64,000 bases of DNA from Marinomonas rhizomae. GTDB taxonomy: Bacteria; Pseudomonadota; Gammaproteobacteria; Pseudomonadales; Marinomonadaceae. Positions within the stretch are counted from its first letter, which is position 1. Each line of letters begins with the position of its first letter. The stretch is from the NCBI RefSeq assembly GCF_003315485.1, contig NZ_QNSE01000016.1, positions 19,295-83,294 of the forward strand, given 5' to 3'. The position numbers and the translations under genes were made by a program. This document shows positions 28,049 to 37,784 of the stretch, piece after piece. Under the pieces are notes generated by a model. It did no database searches and was not told the origin of the DNA. It was given only the letters and a program-made list of their open reading frames with translations.

Positions 28049-29167
28049 ATGCTTTCAAGACGGTCTTTCCTTGCAATAAGTAGTGCTTTAAGCGGTGCGG
28101 TCATGACCGCACCGTCATGGGCAACATTAACCCAACAGGATGCAAGTAAAAAACTGTACGCCTCCGCTTACTCTTTGAATCAGCAAGAGCACTTTTTTGG
28201 TTTATTCGATGACAAAGGAGACATTGTGTGGAGCTCTCAACTGCTAGACAGAGCCCATGCCCCAGTCGTCCACCCAAGCCAGAGCATTGTCGGTATCGTT
28301 GCCCGAAGACCTGGTTTTTTTATGGATTTTTTCGATGTATCCACCCATAAAAGAATTATCCGCATTGAGCCGAGTAAAGAATATCATTTTTATGGTCACG
28401 CTCTTTTCACCTCAGACGGCAACCATTTAATCACTCAAGAAAACCACTACCCTTCAGGTCAAGGCAAAATATTTGTACGCGAATGGCCAAGCGGTCATGT
28501 GATTAAATCCTTTAGTAGTAATGGCATTGGCCCCCATGAATCCGTACTTTTGAATGACCAAGTGCTAGTCATTGCTAACGGCGGACTTAAGACACACCCG
28601 GATAACGACCGAAAAATCTTAAACTTAGAGACCATGAAGCCAAACGTTACTTATCTAAGCCTAAAAGATGGCACTATTCTAAACCAGTCCTCTAATAGCG
28701 GTGAATTACATCAATTGAGCATCCGACACCTTGATGTAAACCAACATGGAAGGGTGGCTTTAGGCTTTCAATATCAAGGTGAAATGTGGGATCAAGTTCC
28801 ACTGGTTGCCCTATCTCGTATTGATCAGCCAGAATTAGAATACTTACCCATTCCAGAGGAAGTAAGAGTTCGCTTTAAACAGTACTGTGGAAGTGTTTGC
28901 TTCGACAGTTCAGGTGAGATTCTTGCTATTAGCACCCCCAGAGGCGGATTAGTTGCTTATTGGCACGTGGATTCAAAAACCTTCTTAGGTATAGAAAACT
29001 GCCGAGATGTTTGCGGCCTAGTTGCTACAGATAAGCCTCATGAGTTTTTATTAACCAGCGGCATCGGCTCTCAGCTCAAAAACAATCCTGTACAAAACGT
29101 CAGCAAACTGATTAAAAAACACCCTAAGCTACACTGGGACAATCATTTACGCCAAATTAACACATGA
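28049..29167 (+). CDS. DUF1513 domain protein with Tat signal
   Basis: Protein of 372 residues with a twin-arginine leader (SRRSFLAISSALSGAVM, cleavage after SWA). The rest is a DUF1513 domain, predicted beta-propeller-like with repeats such as DVSTHKRIIRIEPSKEYHFYGHALF and GIGPHESVLL. Tat export suggests folding or cofactor insertion in the cytoplasm. It is the last gene of the imelysin operon and is found with imelysin/DUF1111 genes in many proteobacteria. The function is unknown, presumably periplasmic iron handling. A strong terminator follows. Confidence 0.87.
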   Translation: MLSRRSFLAISSALSGAVMTAPSWATLTQQDASKKLYASAYSLNQQEHFFGLFDDKGDIVWSSQLLDRAHAPVVHPSQSIVGIVARRPGFFMDFFDVSTHKRIIRIEPSKEYHFYGHALFTSDGNHLITQENHYPSGQGKIFVREWPSGHVIKSFSSNGIGPHESVLLNDQVLVIANGGLKTHPDNDRKILNLETMKPNVTYLSLKDGTILNQSSNSGELHQLSIRHLDVNQHGRVALGFQYQGEMWDQVPLVALSRIDQPELEYLPIPEEVRVRFKQYCGSVCFDSSGEILAISTPRGGLVAYWHVDSKTFLGIENCRDVCGLVATDKPHEFLLTSGIGSQLKNNPVQNVSKLIKKHPKLHWDNHLRQINT

Positions 29168-29229
29168 TTTTTTAACTTAAATCACAAACTGGCATAGTCA
29201 AATTATTGATTTTTAGGTACTGTCTATTG

Positions 29230-29259
29230 GAAGTCGCAAATAACTGCGACTTCTTTTTT
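29230..29259 (+). terminator. Rho-independent terminator of the imelysin operon
   Basis: GAAGTCGCA / TGCGACTTC stem with a six-base loop and TTTTTT, 62 bases after the DUF1513 stop codon and before the GGDEF/EAL gene. Confidence 0.93.
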
Positions 29260-29278
29260 CGCATTATGAAGTTTATTA

Positions 29279-31531
29279 ATGTTTATCAACTCTCTTAAAA
29301 GCTATTTTTTAGTAGATTCAGATCCCTCAATAAAGGGCAATGAAAAAGCCTTTCAGCAAAGCGCCCTACGAATTTTGCTCGCACTGACGATCTGTATTTT
29401 TGCAGTTTCAGAAATACACTACCTTATTATTCACAAAGACCTACCATTTCTCGGCATAAACAGTACGTATTTGTGCTTACTTGGAGGACTACTTTACTTC
29501 AGTAAAAAATACACAAAAATTACAGCGGTTTTATTTCTTATTACGCTAATCACCACAAGCTTTCTGCTTCTAACTTTAAGTGATGAGTTTCATGCTGAAA
29601 AATATGCTCTAGTATCGCTGTACTCGCTACCACTCATTACTCGCTTGCTGTTCAGCTTCAGAGCCTCTTTAGTCACAATGATTTTGAATATCTATCCTTT
29701 CTATCTCATGACAGGCAGTGAATCGAATAACGCTCAAATAGATATTGCGTCTTCTTTCTATTTTCAATTATTGACCTTCGTAACACTCAATATAGGCTTA
29801 CCTCTAGCCGTTTCAAGAATCATTCAAACACTCGAAAACAATGCATCTCACATGAGATTGCTTTACCAAAAACTGAATGACAATTACGCAATGTATGAAG
29901 AATTTTTTGAAAATACAGGTACACCAACTCTACTTTGCGACCAACGAGGAAAAATTCTTAAAGGTAACCAACTGGTTCGCGAACTACTTACAGACTCCCC
30001 ACAAAAAAACATATCTGATTCCACCATTACTGACTGGCTATCTCCCCTTGGTGATACTGGTCGTTTTTTTTGGCAATCAAATAAAGCCGAATGCACATTA
30101 AAACAAAAAACAAATATACATATTGAACTTCGTAGGGCCTCACTAACTCAGCACGGTTATTACGTTCTTCATCTACAAAACACCACACAGTTACGCGCAA
30201 TACAGCAAGAACTCGAAAGCACGCAGCAAACTAACAGTCGTTTAGCGCATTTTGATCTATTGACGCTACTTCCTAATCACAGACACTTTTGCCGGCAGGT
30301 TAATCAACGCATCAATGAACAAGACAACCATTTAACGGGTGCGATGTTTATTATTCGTATTAGTCAATTCAAGTTACTCAACAAACAGTATGGCAAAGAC
30401 AGCGCCAATAAAGTTATCCTGAATTTCTCAAAAACACTTCAAAAAAAGCTTTCCGAACACGCCATTATAGGTCGTTTACGCGGAGTGAAGTTCTCTTGTT
30501 TTGTTCCAGTAGGGCAAGCGTATTTAATCCAAAAAAATCTCTCAGCTCTAATTCACTCAGTACTTCCCAGTCAAATAACGGTCGATGGCGATAAATTAAC
30601 GATGGATTATCAAGTCGGTGTGGCCTATTACCATACTGATGGCAGAACAGCAGAAGAATTATTAGAACATTGTGAAATGGCGCTGGAATACTCTACTAGC
30701 ACAGATCGTTGCTCGTACTATAATCATGGCCTTGAGCACAAACTCATTGAAGAACATAAACTTGGGTTGAAGCTAAGTACCGCCATTAAAAATAAAAAAG
30801 TCGCACTTTGGTTGCAACCACAAGTATCACCCAACGGACAAATCTGTTCCTTTGAAGCACTCGCTAGATGGCAGTGTGACGGCAAGTTCGTCCCACCCAC
30901 AACCTTCATTAAAATAGCTGAGAAACTGGGACTGCTCCCTCTTCTTGCGGAAAATTTAGTACTGGAACTCGTCACAACCCTAACCGAGTGGCAGAAAGAG
31001 CATATTCACACGCCTATTGCGTTCAATTTAGCAGGGCAAGAACTAATGAATGATTCATTCTTTGCTTTGCTAATGACTCTGATTGCCGATAACCCATGGC
31101 TAGGTAATATGCTGGAGCTTGAGATCACAGAAACCAGCCCAGTAATGACTCATCCACTAATACACAAGCGCTTAAGAAGCTTATCGCAATATGGCTATTC
31201 TATTGCCATTGACGATTTTGGCACAGGCCAAGCGTCACTAGGGCAGCTTGTAGACATCCCAGCAAACATCCTTAAAATTGATCGTCGCTTTGTTTCACCA
31301 TTACCTGGTGATCAGCGCCATGTAGATATAGTGAAATCTACTATACAGCTTGCGGAATCTCTCGATATGAAAGTCATAGCGGAAGGAATAGAGACTAAAG
31401 AACAAGCCACTCTATTAGCTTCCTTAGGATGCCAAACGTTACAAGGATATTATTTTGGCAAACCATCTCCTATGTCCGACTGGACAGAAAGCAATAACGC
31501 CAAGGCAAAAGAACTGCGCATGGTCTATTAA
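29279..31531 (+). CDS. Membrane PAS-GGDEF(degenerate)-EAL c-di-GMP phosphodiesterase
   Basis: Signalling protein of 750 residues. Several hydrophobic segments (about residues 25-175) are followed by a PAS-like domain (about 205-310), a GGDEF domain (about 320-480) and an EAL domain (about 495-745). The diguanylate cyclase signature is lost: the motif position reads RGVKF (about 401). The EAL domain is intact: FEALARW, NLAGQELM, LEITETS, IDDFGTGQASL, LKIDRRFV and AEGIETKEQ. It should therefore hydrolyse c-di-GMP, with the GGDEF remnant possibly an allosteric GTP site. Monocistronic between two terminators. Confidence 0.88.
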   Translation: MFINSLKSYFLVDSDPSIKGNEKAFQQSALRILLALTICIFAVSEIHYLIIHKDLPFLGINSTYLCLLGGLLYFSKKYTKITAVLFLITLITTSFLLLTLSDEFHAEKYALVSLYSLPLITRLLFSFRASLVTMILNIYPFYLMTGSESNNAQIDIASSFYFQLLTFVTLNIGLPLAVSRIIQTLENNASHMRLLYQKLNDNYAMYEEFFENTGTPTLLCDQRGKILKGNQLVRELLTDSPQKNISDSTITDWLSPLGDTGRFFWQSNKAECTLKQKTNIHIELRRASLTQHGYYVLHLQNTTQLRAIQQELESTQQTNSRLAHFDLLTLLPNHRHFCRQVNQRINEQDNHLTGAMFIIRISQFKLLNKQYGKDSANKVILNFSKTLQKKLSEHAIIGRLRGVKFSCFVPVGQAYLIQKNLSALIHSVLPSQITVDGDKLTMDYQVGVAYYHTDGRTAEELLEHCEMALEYSTSTDRCSYYNHGLEHKLIEEHKLGLKLSTAIKNKKVALWLQPQVSPNGQICSFEALARWQCDGKFVPPTTFIKIAEKLGLLPLLAENLVLELVTTLTEWQKEHIHTPIAFNLAGQELMNDSFFALLMTLIADNPWLGNMLELEITETSPVMTHPLIHKRLRSLSQYGYSIAIDDFGTGQASLGQLVDIPANILKIDRRFVSPLPGDQRHVDIVKSTIQLAESLDMKVIAEGIETKEQATLLASLGCQTLQGYYFGKPSPMSDWTESNNAKAKELRMVY

Positions 31532-31585
31532 GATCAAACCAATAAGAGATCAACATTTCAAAGAACACCAGACCCCAGTCACTAA

Positions 31586-31619
31586 AAAGCCAGAGTTCAA
31601 ATTGAACTCTGGCTTTTTT
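31586..31619. terminator. Bidirectional terminator
   Basis: AAGCCAGAGTTC / GAACTCTGGCTT long stem with a short loop, flanked by A-run and T-run. It lies between the converging GGDEF/EAL and FadL-type genes. Confidence 0.9.
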
Positions 31620-31649
31620 ATAGAAATTATTCACTAACGATGAGAAAGT

Positions 31650-32963
31650 TTAAAACGCCATGTTCATCGCAACAGAAACAACATTTGCTGAGGATTCATA
31701 ATCTGCGCTAATTTTACCACGTCCAGAATCCTCCTCACCTGTCGCCGTAAAGTTACGATTAACCGATACATCGTCAATCATTACATGCGTAAAGGCAAAA
31801 GTGGCCGATGTCATATCATTGAAGTCATACGTTCCACCAATAGAAATCCATTTACGGTCGCCATCTGGCGTCCGTGCAGAACGGTACTCATCAGTGACAG
31901 GTGAATTATCCATGGCCACACCTGTACGCAACGTTAATTTGTCTGAGTAAGCATAAGTTAAGCCTGCAGAATACATCCACTGGTCTTCGAAACCAAAGGT
32001 TAGCACTGAGTTGGACTGATTACTTTCAAAATTAATATTAATACCATCCATCGCGCCCCAGCCAGTGCGAATAGCAGTAAGGCCTAATACTAATTTGGAT
32101 GTCAGATCCTGCTCTAAGCTCAGAGACAAAACAGAAGGAAACGTAATAGAGTCAGTAACATCAGCGTCAACCAAGTTACGTGATTGCAAAAAAGCTAAAG
32201 CGGCTGAACTGCCTGTATACTTAACATCCCCCTCAAAATCAAAATCCACTTCGCTACGGTAACCCAAACCGACTCGAGTCCCCTTTCTTGGCTCTACCAT
32301 TACACCTAAAGCATAACCGTAACCAACATCGTCTGCCTCTATACGACCAATCCCTTCACTATTTGCCGCAGCAGTTGTACCAACAGCCGACTCCAAGACC
32401 ACTTCTGCACGATGCACTTGGACACTAGCACCAACAGATACCCAATCACTCATACGATGCGCAAGAGAAAAGCTTAAAGCAATATCTTGAATACCTGTCT
32501 CAGTAGCATGAAAGCGCCCTTTCCAGTCTTGCCCATAGTCACCCGATAGACCAAAAGGGACGTTTAATGAAATACCCGCTACAGTCTTTTCAGACAAAGG
32601 CTTAGCGATATAGAAAGATGGCACCAATGTATCATCAACAGAGTCGCTATTTACCGAGGAGCCCGGAAGAGCAATAGCTGTAGATGCTGGATCCGTTGTA
32701 GAAATATTTGTCACATCCATGCTTGGCATGACATAAGCACCCGATACATAGACGGTCGTTTCTTTGGCATTCACAAAGAGCGCAGGGTTCCAGAAGCTGG
32801 CAGAAATATCTTCGTTAGAAGCTGCGACACCTGCCAAGGCTTTACCTGAGGCTGTGGCGCTGTGATCATTTAAAGCAAAACCAGCCGAATAAGCTGACGA
32901 CGCTGCCGCCACAGAGGCCGCAACAAAACTCGCTCTAAACAAGAATTTTGAGGAGGTAGTCAT
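31650..32963 (-). CDS. FadL/OmpP1/TodX family outer-membrane channel
   Basis: Outer-membrane beta-barrel of the FadL family, 437 residues, which passes long-chain fatty acids or other hydrophobic compounds. A signal peptide ends after AYSA (about residue 27), giving mature GFALNDHSATASGKALAG and SFWNPALF, the hatch/plug signature of FadL. The barrel ends with a terminal phenylalanine (SVAMNMAF), as expected for BAM recognition. Transcribed alone; converges with the EAL gene. Substrate unknown. Confidence 0.9.
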   Translation of the reverse strand: MTTSSKFLFRASFVAASVAAASSAYSAGFALNDHSATASGKALAGVAASNEDISASFWNPALFVNAKETTVYVSGAYVMPSMDVTNISTTDPASTAIALPGSSVNSDSVDDTLVPSFYIAKPLSEKTVAGISLNVPFGLSGDYGQDWKGRFHATETGIQDIALSFSLAHRMSDWVSVGASVQVHRAEVVLESAVGTTAAANSEGIGRIEADDVGYGYALGVMVEPRKGTRVGLGYRSEVDFDFEGDVKYTGSSAALAFLQSRNLVDADVTDSITFPSVLSLSLEQDLTSKLVLGLTAIRTGWGAMDGININFESNQSNSVLTFGFEDQWMYSAGLTYAYSDKLTLRTGVAMDNSPVTDEYRSARTPDGDRKWISIGGTYDFNDMTSATFAFTHVMIDDVSVNRNFTATGEEDSGRGKISADYESSANVVSVAMNMAF

Positions 32964-33264
32964 AAATAAGCTCCATTGTTATTTTTATTGGAAAATTTAT
33001 TTTTAATTATTAAGTCAATTATACGCTTCAAGTATAGAAGCACATATCCTGATATTACCAGCAAGTATTTCTTAAGCAATACAATATTTACACAATATTA
33101 AGCCAAAAAAGGAAAAAATGTGCTGATCAGAACAGAAAGTTACACAATAAAAACAAGGAGAAGAGATTTTTTACGAAGAAATACAGCACTAAAATATGCA
33201 CAAAATACATAAATTAATTAAATATTAGAAAGAGGGGTTGATAAGAGTTTTCTGGATAAAAAGA
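32964..33264. other. Intergenic region upstream of the FadL-type gene
   Basis: AT-rich gap with no gene that I can support. It should hold the promoter of the outer-membrane channel gene (minus strand) and the 3' trailer of the tRNA-Val transcript. Confidence 0.5.
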
Positions 33265-33340
33265 TGGTGGGTGTGGAGAGGTTCGAACTCCCGACATTCG
33301 CCTTGTAAGGGCGACGCTCTCCCAACTGAGCTACACACCC
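33265..33340 (-). tRNA. tRNA-Val (anticodon TAC), copy 1
   Basis: The 76-base gene reads GGGTGTGTAGCTCAGTTGGG on the minus strand, with anticodon loop CTTACAA (anticodon TAC), T-loop TTCGAAC and encoded CCA. Acceptor GGGTGTG pairs with CACACCC. Transcribed after tRNA-Asp, 52 bases downstream of it. Confidence 0.96.
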
Positions 33341-33392
33341 ATCATAGTGATGGTAACGCTTGCCAACTTACTTTCACACTAACGAAAGTAAA

Positions 33393-33469
33393 TGGCGGAA
33401 TGGACGGGACTCGAACCCGCGACCCCCTGCGTGACAGGCAGGTATTCTAACCAACTGAACTACCACTCC
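33393..33469 (-). tRNA. tRNA-Asp (anticodon GTC), copy 1
   Basis: The 77-base gene reads GGAGTGGTAGTTCAGTTGGT on the minus strand, with anticodon loop CTGTCAC (GTC), T-loop TTCGAGT and encoded CCA. First of the Asp-Val pair. Confidence 0.96.
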
Positions 33470-33931
33470 AACACAACTATTTTTAACGTCTCATCAGACG
33501 TATTTTTTTACATCGTAAAGATGTTGATGAAAAAATACTTAACAAGCATTTCAGCACTCAATGAAGGTCATTATAAGTTAATTACGATTAAAATCAATAA
33601 CTTATTACAACATTTATCGATTCAAATAACACCATTAACAATAAGCATTATATAAATGACACTCTTCTTAAAAAGAAGAGTCACAAATAACTTAATCCTA
33701 CTTAGGTTAAGGAAGTAAATTGAACTTCGCTCGACAACGGGCGCAGATAATACAACAATAAATTGATATGTCTAGCTTTCATTATTTTTTTTAGAAAAAG
33801 GTCTTCAAACTGCAATCTAAAAAGTCGTCCAAGAATGACACCAGTCCACGCTAGAGTTTGCACTTAGTAATCCTATAAGAACCTTATAGATTACCACCCT
33901 AAAGTGATAATCTTAAGATACGTAGAATCAG
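33470..33931. other. Intergenic region upstream of the tRNA pair
   Basis: No gene supported. Two small hairpins are seen: ACGTCT-CATC-AGACGT at 33486-33501 followed by a T-run on the plus strand, and ACTCTTCTT-AAA-AAGAAGAGT at 33661-33681. The latter may end the trefoil gene's transcript. The tRNA-Asp promoter must lie in the left part, but I cannot place it with confidence. Confidence 0.4.
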
Positions 33932-34480
33932 TTAAAGAGAGTGCATCGACCAGGTTTGATACTTATCTGCGCTAGTTTCACATGATTGTAGTGAAAGTGA
34001 TCGCATTACATGAACGGGACTTCCGCCTCGGCCCTCTTTTTTATCAGTACTACTGACCGTAAGACAAAGCTTTGGGTTTGCCTTAGATGCAATTTTACCA
34101 CTATCGGTTAACTCAAACTTTTGCGTGTCTTGGTTTGCACATTGCGCCAACCCTACACTCTCGCCAGCTTCTAATGATGATACTGACATGCAGACATCAA
34201 AATAAGATAAGTAAAATTTATCTTGATCGATGGATAAACGATCAAAACCCTGATCTTCAAGGATAGTACCTGTGTAATGGTAGCAAGTATGTGCTTGTAA
34301 GCCTTTATCTAAAGAGGCTGTGGCACCTTGTCCACCCGCAACATCAATACAGTACCCTCGTGTATCATCCAAATTATCAGCCAGCATGACCTCAACCGTT
34401 TCACTAGCCGCATTGGCATAAACAAGAAATGGGCTGCTGATCATAAACAGTATTGCTATCATTAATTTCTTAGTTTCCAT
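33932..34480 (-). CDS. Secreted ricin-B-like (beta-trefoil) protein
   Basis: Exported protein of 182 residues with signal peptide METKKLMIAILFMISSPFLV, cleaved near YANA. The remainder has the repeating pattern of a ricin-type beta-trefoil: GYCIDVAGG, VCMSVSSLEAGESVGLAQC, QKFELTDSGKIAS, KLCLTVSS, then YQTWSM at the end (QxW-like). Paired cysteines support an extracytoplasmic location. Such domains usually bind glycans. There is no attached catalytic domain. It lies beside a DUF1566 lipoprotein on the same strand, 129 bases downstream; the two may form one secreted surface system (inference). Confidence 0.65.
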   Translation of the reverse strand: METKKLMIAILFMISSPFLVYANAASETVEVMLADNLDDTRGYCIDVAGGQGATASLDKGLQAHTCYHYTGTILEDQGFDRLSIDQDKFYLSYFDVCMSVSSLEAGESVGLAQCANQDTQKFELTDSGKIASKANPKLCLTVSSTDKKEGRGGSPVHVMRSLSLQSCETSADKYQTWSMHSL

Positions 34481-34609
34481 TATCTGATCCTATTAAATTG
34501 TTATTTTTTTAGCACTTGCTATATGCTTTTCAAGTAATTCCAACAGCGAGCCAAACGCTGCTGAAATCAACTTGAACCAAGTTACTATTTTTTAAAATAT
34601 AGCTGATGT

Positions 34610-35905
34610 TTACTTTATGTTTCTTACTAGCAATGTGTAATTCTTAGTCATGACCAAGTCCGTTGCATTTTCAGAAGCCATGTCATAATCCGAAGGGGTG
34701 CCTGACTTAGGATCGCTTCTTTGAGCCCCAGCGCCATGCCAATCATAATATTCTGTCGCTGAGGAGTTCTTTTTGCTAAGTGCCTTACTGAAGGAAATGT
34801 ACGCGGCAGTATATTTAAAATCACCTTGAGTCGTACTACTCCAAACCCAACTTGGATCATTTATAGTATTGTCGCCAGACAGTGTAAAATAGCGCGTATC
34901 AATAGCAGGCCATGAACCAACCTCACCACCATATTTCACAATGCTCTGGAGCTCTTTAATATTGGGCATACGCCAATCCGAATAACCCGCTACTTCTGCA
35001 TTTTCTGCATAAGACAAACTGTCTTGCCAGTTTCGACGAACATTGTCGTCTGCACTTTGCCACATCAGCCCTGTCGCTTTGTCCGTAACGGTGCCATCAC
35101 CATTGGTGACAAAATCATTCACACCATAAACATTCTCTTCCCCTCGTACGCATCTTACGAAGTTACCTGGAGACTCAATGTTTTGATTTTTTGTCCCAAA
35201 TTCATAACCAGTCTCATAAGCTTTAATATGGCCATCAGCAAAATTAAAGCCAAAAGCGGCATCTACATTTTGAGTATTATGAACAGGTCCTAATGTATAT
35301 TTTGTACTAGACCAATACTGACCGATATAAGCCATTCTTTTATCATACTGAAAGTCGAAATAAGTAGTGTCCAAATAAGGCGTGTTCATACTTTCATCAC
35401 GGGGATCAACAATTTCACCTCGGAAATCAGCAATAGAATAAAGCTCTTTGATTGAAGGCAAGCGCCAATCGTTGTAACCCGCTACCGTTAAGCCTTCACA
35501 GTAGCTAATAGCATCATCGTAAACATAGTGTTCATAGTCTGGCGTTTTCTGCCACATCATTCCCGTATTATTATCCGTAACCGTACTATTTCCATTGTCA
35601 GTATAGGATGGTTTCACTCCATCGTATTGAGCATCTTGACCATAAAATGCGCCTGATGATGAAGAGCAAGATATTTCAGAGCCATCATCATCGAAACAAG
35701 ATTCCTGCATAGTATCCGTCAGTACAAAGCTAACCTTTTGTTCTTTGACCAATGCGCTTTCAGCGGTGCTTGTTTGGGCTCCCCCATTACTACAACCACT
35801 AATCGCTACTGCTACTAGTGATAAAGCGGGAAAAACGAGCTTTTGATTAAATGCGTTTTTTGAGCTTGATCTTCTCGCTCGGATTGGGAACTGGTTGATA
35901 TCCAT
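34610..35905 (-). CDS. Lipoprotein with two DUF1566 (Lcl C-terminal-like) domains
   Basis: Lipoprotein of about 431 residues from the ATG at 35905; a GTG five codons upstream is less likely. The leader ends with lipobox ISGC after a rather long basic n-region. Two DUF1566 repeats follow, each with TVTDNNTGMMWQK or TVTDKATGLMWQS, then GYNDWRLPSIKELYSI or GYSDWRMPNIKELQSI, and a WSST segment. DUF1566 occurs in cell-surface adhesin-like and collagen-like proteins. Exact role unknown. It is divergent from the membrane AraC regulator at 36038, which may control it. Confidence 0.83.
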   Translation of the reverse strand: MDINQFPIRARRSSSKNAFNQKLVFPALSLVAVAISGCSNGGAQTSTAESALVKEQKVSFVLTDTMQESCFDDDGSEISCSSSSGAFYGQDAQYDGVKPSYTDNGNSTVTDNNTGMMWQKTPDYEHYVYDDAISYCEGLTVAGYNDWRLPSIKELYSIADFRGEIVDPRDESMNTPYLDTTYFDFQYDKRMAYIGQYWSSTKYTLGPVHNTQNVDAAFGFNFADGHIKAYETGYEFGTKNQNIESPGNFVRCVRGEENVYGVNDFVTNGDGTVTDKATGLMWQSADDNVRRNWQDSLSYAENAEVAGYSDWRMPNIKELQSIVKYGGEVGSWPAIDTRYFTLSGDNTINDPSWVWSSTTQGDFKYTAAYISFSKALSKKNSSATEYYDWHGAGAQRSDPKSGTPSDYDMASENATDLVMTKNYTLLVRNIK

Positions 35906-36037
35906 ATAATATCTTCTCACCTCGAATGAATAGTTTGAGAGTTATAAAATAAAGGTATATAAAGTGTAGCTCGTCCAAAGCGCGCTATTTGGACTTTTTA
36001 TTATAAAACTGTTTTAACTTTGAAAGGAGTTAAGTTC

Positions 36038-37276
36038 TTGTACTTGAATAAAAGTCACAGCTGGGAAATTAGCCTAATCGGATTGAGTCTGACATTATTC
36101 ACTTTAACGCACCTTCTCACTAAGTCACATAAACACAAAACGGATTGGCTGCTATGCTTGTGGCTTTTTATCTTAAACATCCCGCTTATCCACTCCACCC
36201 TTGCTCACATAAACATCAACATTGAAACGTTGTTTTTCTTTAGCAACCCGACATTACACCTCTTAAATGGCCCAATTTTATACTGCTACACGCGAATGCT
36301 GATCAGCAAAGAAAAACGCGTTTTTAAAGGGGCTGAGTTATTACATTTTCTACCATTTGTGTTGTTCTACGTTTTATTCATAAGTATGCCTCCTTCAAGC
36401 TTAATGTTGCCTCAACCAGAAAGAAACCTGACAGTTGTTGGTGACGCGGTTATTGAAAACGACACCATGTCACTATTAGAAGGTTTACTATTTCATTTTG
36501 GCTTTATCAATGTACTGATTTTTATTGGCTACTCAATTGCCACCCTCATTACATTGCGTCAGCATCGAATTAATATTGCCGATTTTTTCTCGCAACATGA
36601 CAGCCAAGTGAGTTTGCGGTGGATATATGCACTTCCAATCACATTTGTGATACTCGTGTTATTCAACGTCGTTTATGAAGCTCAATTTTCAGCAAGCGAG
36701 TACATTGACCCCATCACTCGACATATGCTTTCTTTCTCTATTTTCATCCTGTTACTTTGCTTTTTCGGCATCAAACAGAAACCTGTATTCCAGTTGGAAC
36801 ACAAGGCAATGAATGAGAATGAAATCATTGCAGAAACAAGCACTGATTCTGAGCTTTCACCTAATAAGCTTGAAGCAGTACGCCCCTCTACCATCAATAA
36901 TGATTTCGTCACAGAAACGATTAACAATATGCAATTATACCTACAGCAAGAGAAGCCATTTCTGGACCCTGACTTCTCGGTGTATGCGTTAGCCGAGGCG
37001 CTCAACATACCTAGAAGAACACTCTCGTTAGTCATCAGCACTGGCCTTTCTAAAAATTTTTATCAGTACGTGAACGAGTTTCGAATCAATGAAGTAAAAA
37101 GGCTTCTTGAAAACCAAGATGATAAAATGACCATTATTGATCTTGCTTATCGGGCTGGGTTCAACTCAAAATCGAGCTTTAATAGCCTCTTCAAAAAGCA
37201 CTGTGGCGTCACTCCATCACAGTATCGAAAAATGGTTAAGAAACCGGAAAACATATCCTGTTCACGAGAGAGCTAA
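36038..37276 (+). CDS. Membrane-bound AraC family regulator (first of two paralogues)
   Basis: About 412 residues from a TTG at 36038, chosen because AAAGGAG ends eight bases before it; an earlier TTG overlaps that site. The N-terminal half has about seven hydrophobic helices. The C-terminal 100 residues are an AraC-type double helix-turn-helix (VYALAEALNIPRRTLSLVIS and IIDLAYRAGFNSKSSFNSLF, ending TPSQYRK). Such proteins sense a membrane or periplasmic signal and bind DNA directly. It diverges from the DUF1566 lipoprotein gene. A clear paralogue lies at 40283. Confidence 0.87.
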   Translation: MYLNKSHSWEISLIGLSLTLFTLTHLLTKSHKHKTDWLLCLWLFILNIPLIHSTLAHININIETLFFFSNPTLHLLNGPILYCYTRMLISKEKRVFKGAELLHFLPFVLFYVLFISMPPSSLMLPQPERNLTVVGDAVIENDTMSLLEGLLFHFGFINVLIFIGYSIATLITLRQHRINIADFFSQHDSQVSLRWIYALPITFVILVLFNVVYEAQFSASEYIDPITRHMLSFSIFILLLCFFGIKQKPVFQLEHKAMNENEIIAETSTDSELSPNKLEAVRPSTINNDFVTETINNMQLYLQQEKPFLDPDFSVYALAEALNIPRRTLSLVISTGLSKNFYQYVNEFRINEVKRLLENQDDKMTIIDLAYRAGFNSKSSFNSLFKKHCGVTPSQYRKMVKKPENISCSRES

Positions 37277-37784
37277 TATTTGACCTATCACCTATCTAGC
37301 ACTTACTGACTCTTACCGAAGGAAATCACACACTAAATACCGCACAACACGCAATTTAAATCTTCCTAACCGAAATAGATAAGCGGATGCAATGAATTCC
37401 TTAGAACCCTTGCTTGACCCTTTACGTGAACGCTTGAGATGGAAGGTGACGCTATAAACGAAAGTGTAGAGTAATTGTACAGTCTTAAATGCTCATCTAG
37501 GAGCAGACAAGAAATCTATCAAGAAATGATTAAAAAGAACCATTAACAAACCATGATACTCACACATGGTCAATCTTCTACTGGAAGTGAATTCAATGAT
37601 ACTGAGCCGTGAGAGGAAACGGTTAAATCCACTAAACAAGACTAAATAAGCTTGCTTAGTGGTAGGAAGAACATACAAACGCCCCAGTTTCTTGACGTAA
37701 ATACATTTTGCGAAAATCAAGTACAAACAACCCAGCTTTTCGCACTATCCTCAACAACCATCTAATAACCGGCTGCGTTTATAC
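37277..37784. other. Gap of about 500 bases with no supported gene
   Basis: I see no convincing gene. A 77-codon open frame on the minus strand lacks a ribosome site and any family character. The region holds the transcript ends of the AraC-type gene and of the duplicated lipoprotein. Confidence 0.4.

Noticed and set aside
33238..33450. Open frame on the plus strand reading WWVWRGSNSRHSPCKGDALPTEL and similar
   Set aside because: It is the antisense translation of the tRNA-Val/tRNA-Asp genes, a well-known annotation artefact. The same applies to the frame at 47825-48025 over the second locus.
33486..33510. ACGTCT-CATC-AGACGT hairpin followed by T-run upstream of tRNA-Asp
   Set aside because: It would terminate plus-strand transcription, but no plus-strand gene precedes it except the antisense side of the tRNAs; too weak to call.
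37493..37726. 77-codon open frame on the minus strand in a long intergenic gap
   Set aside because: No ribosome site, no family features, and composition like non-coding DNA.
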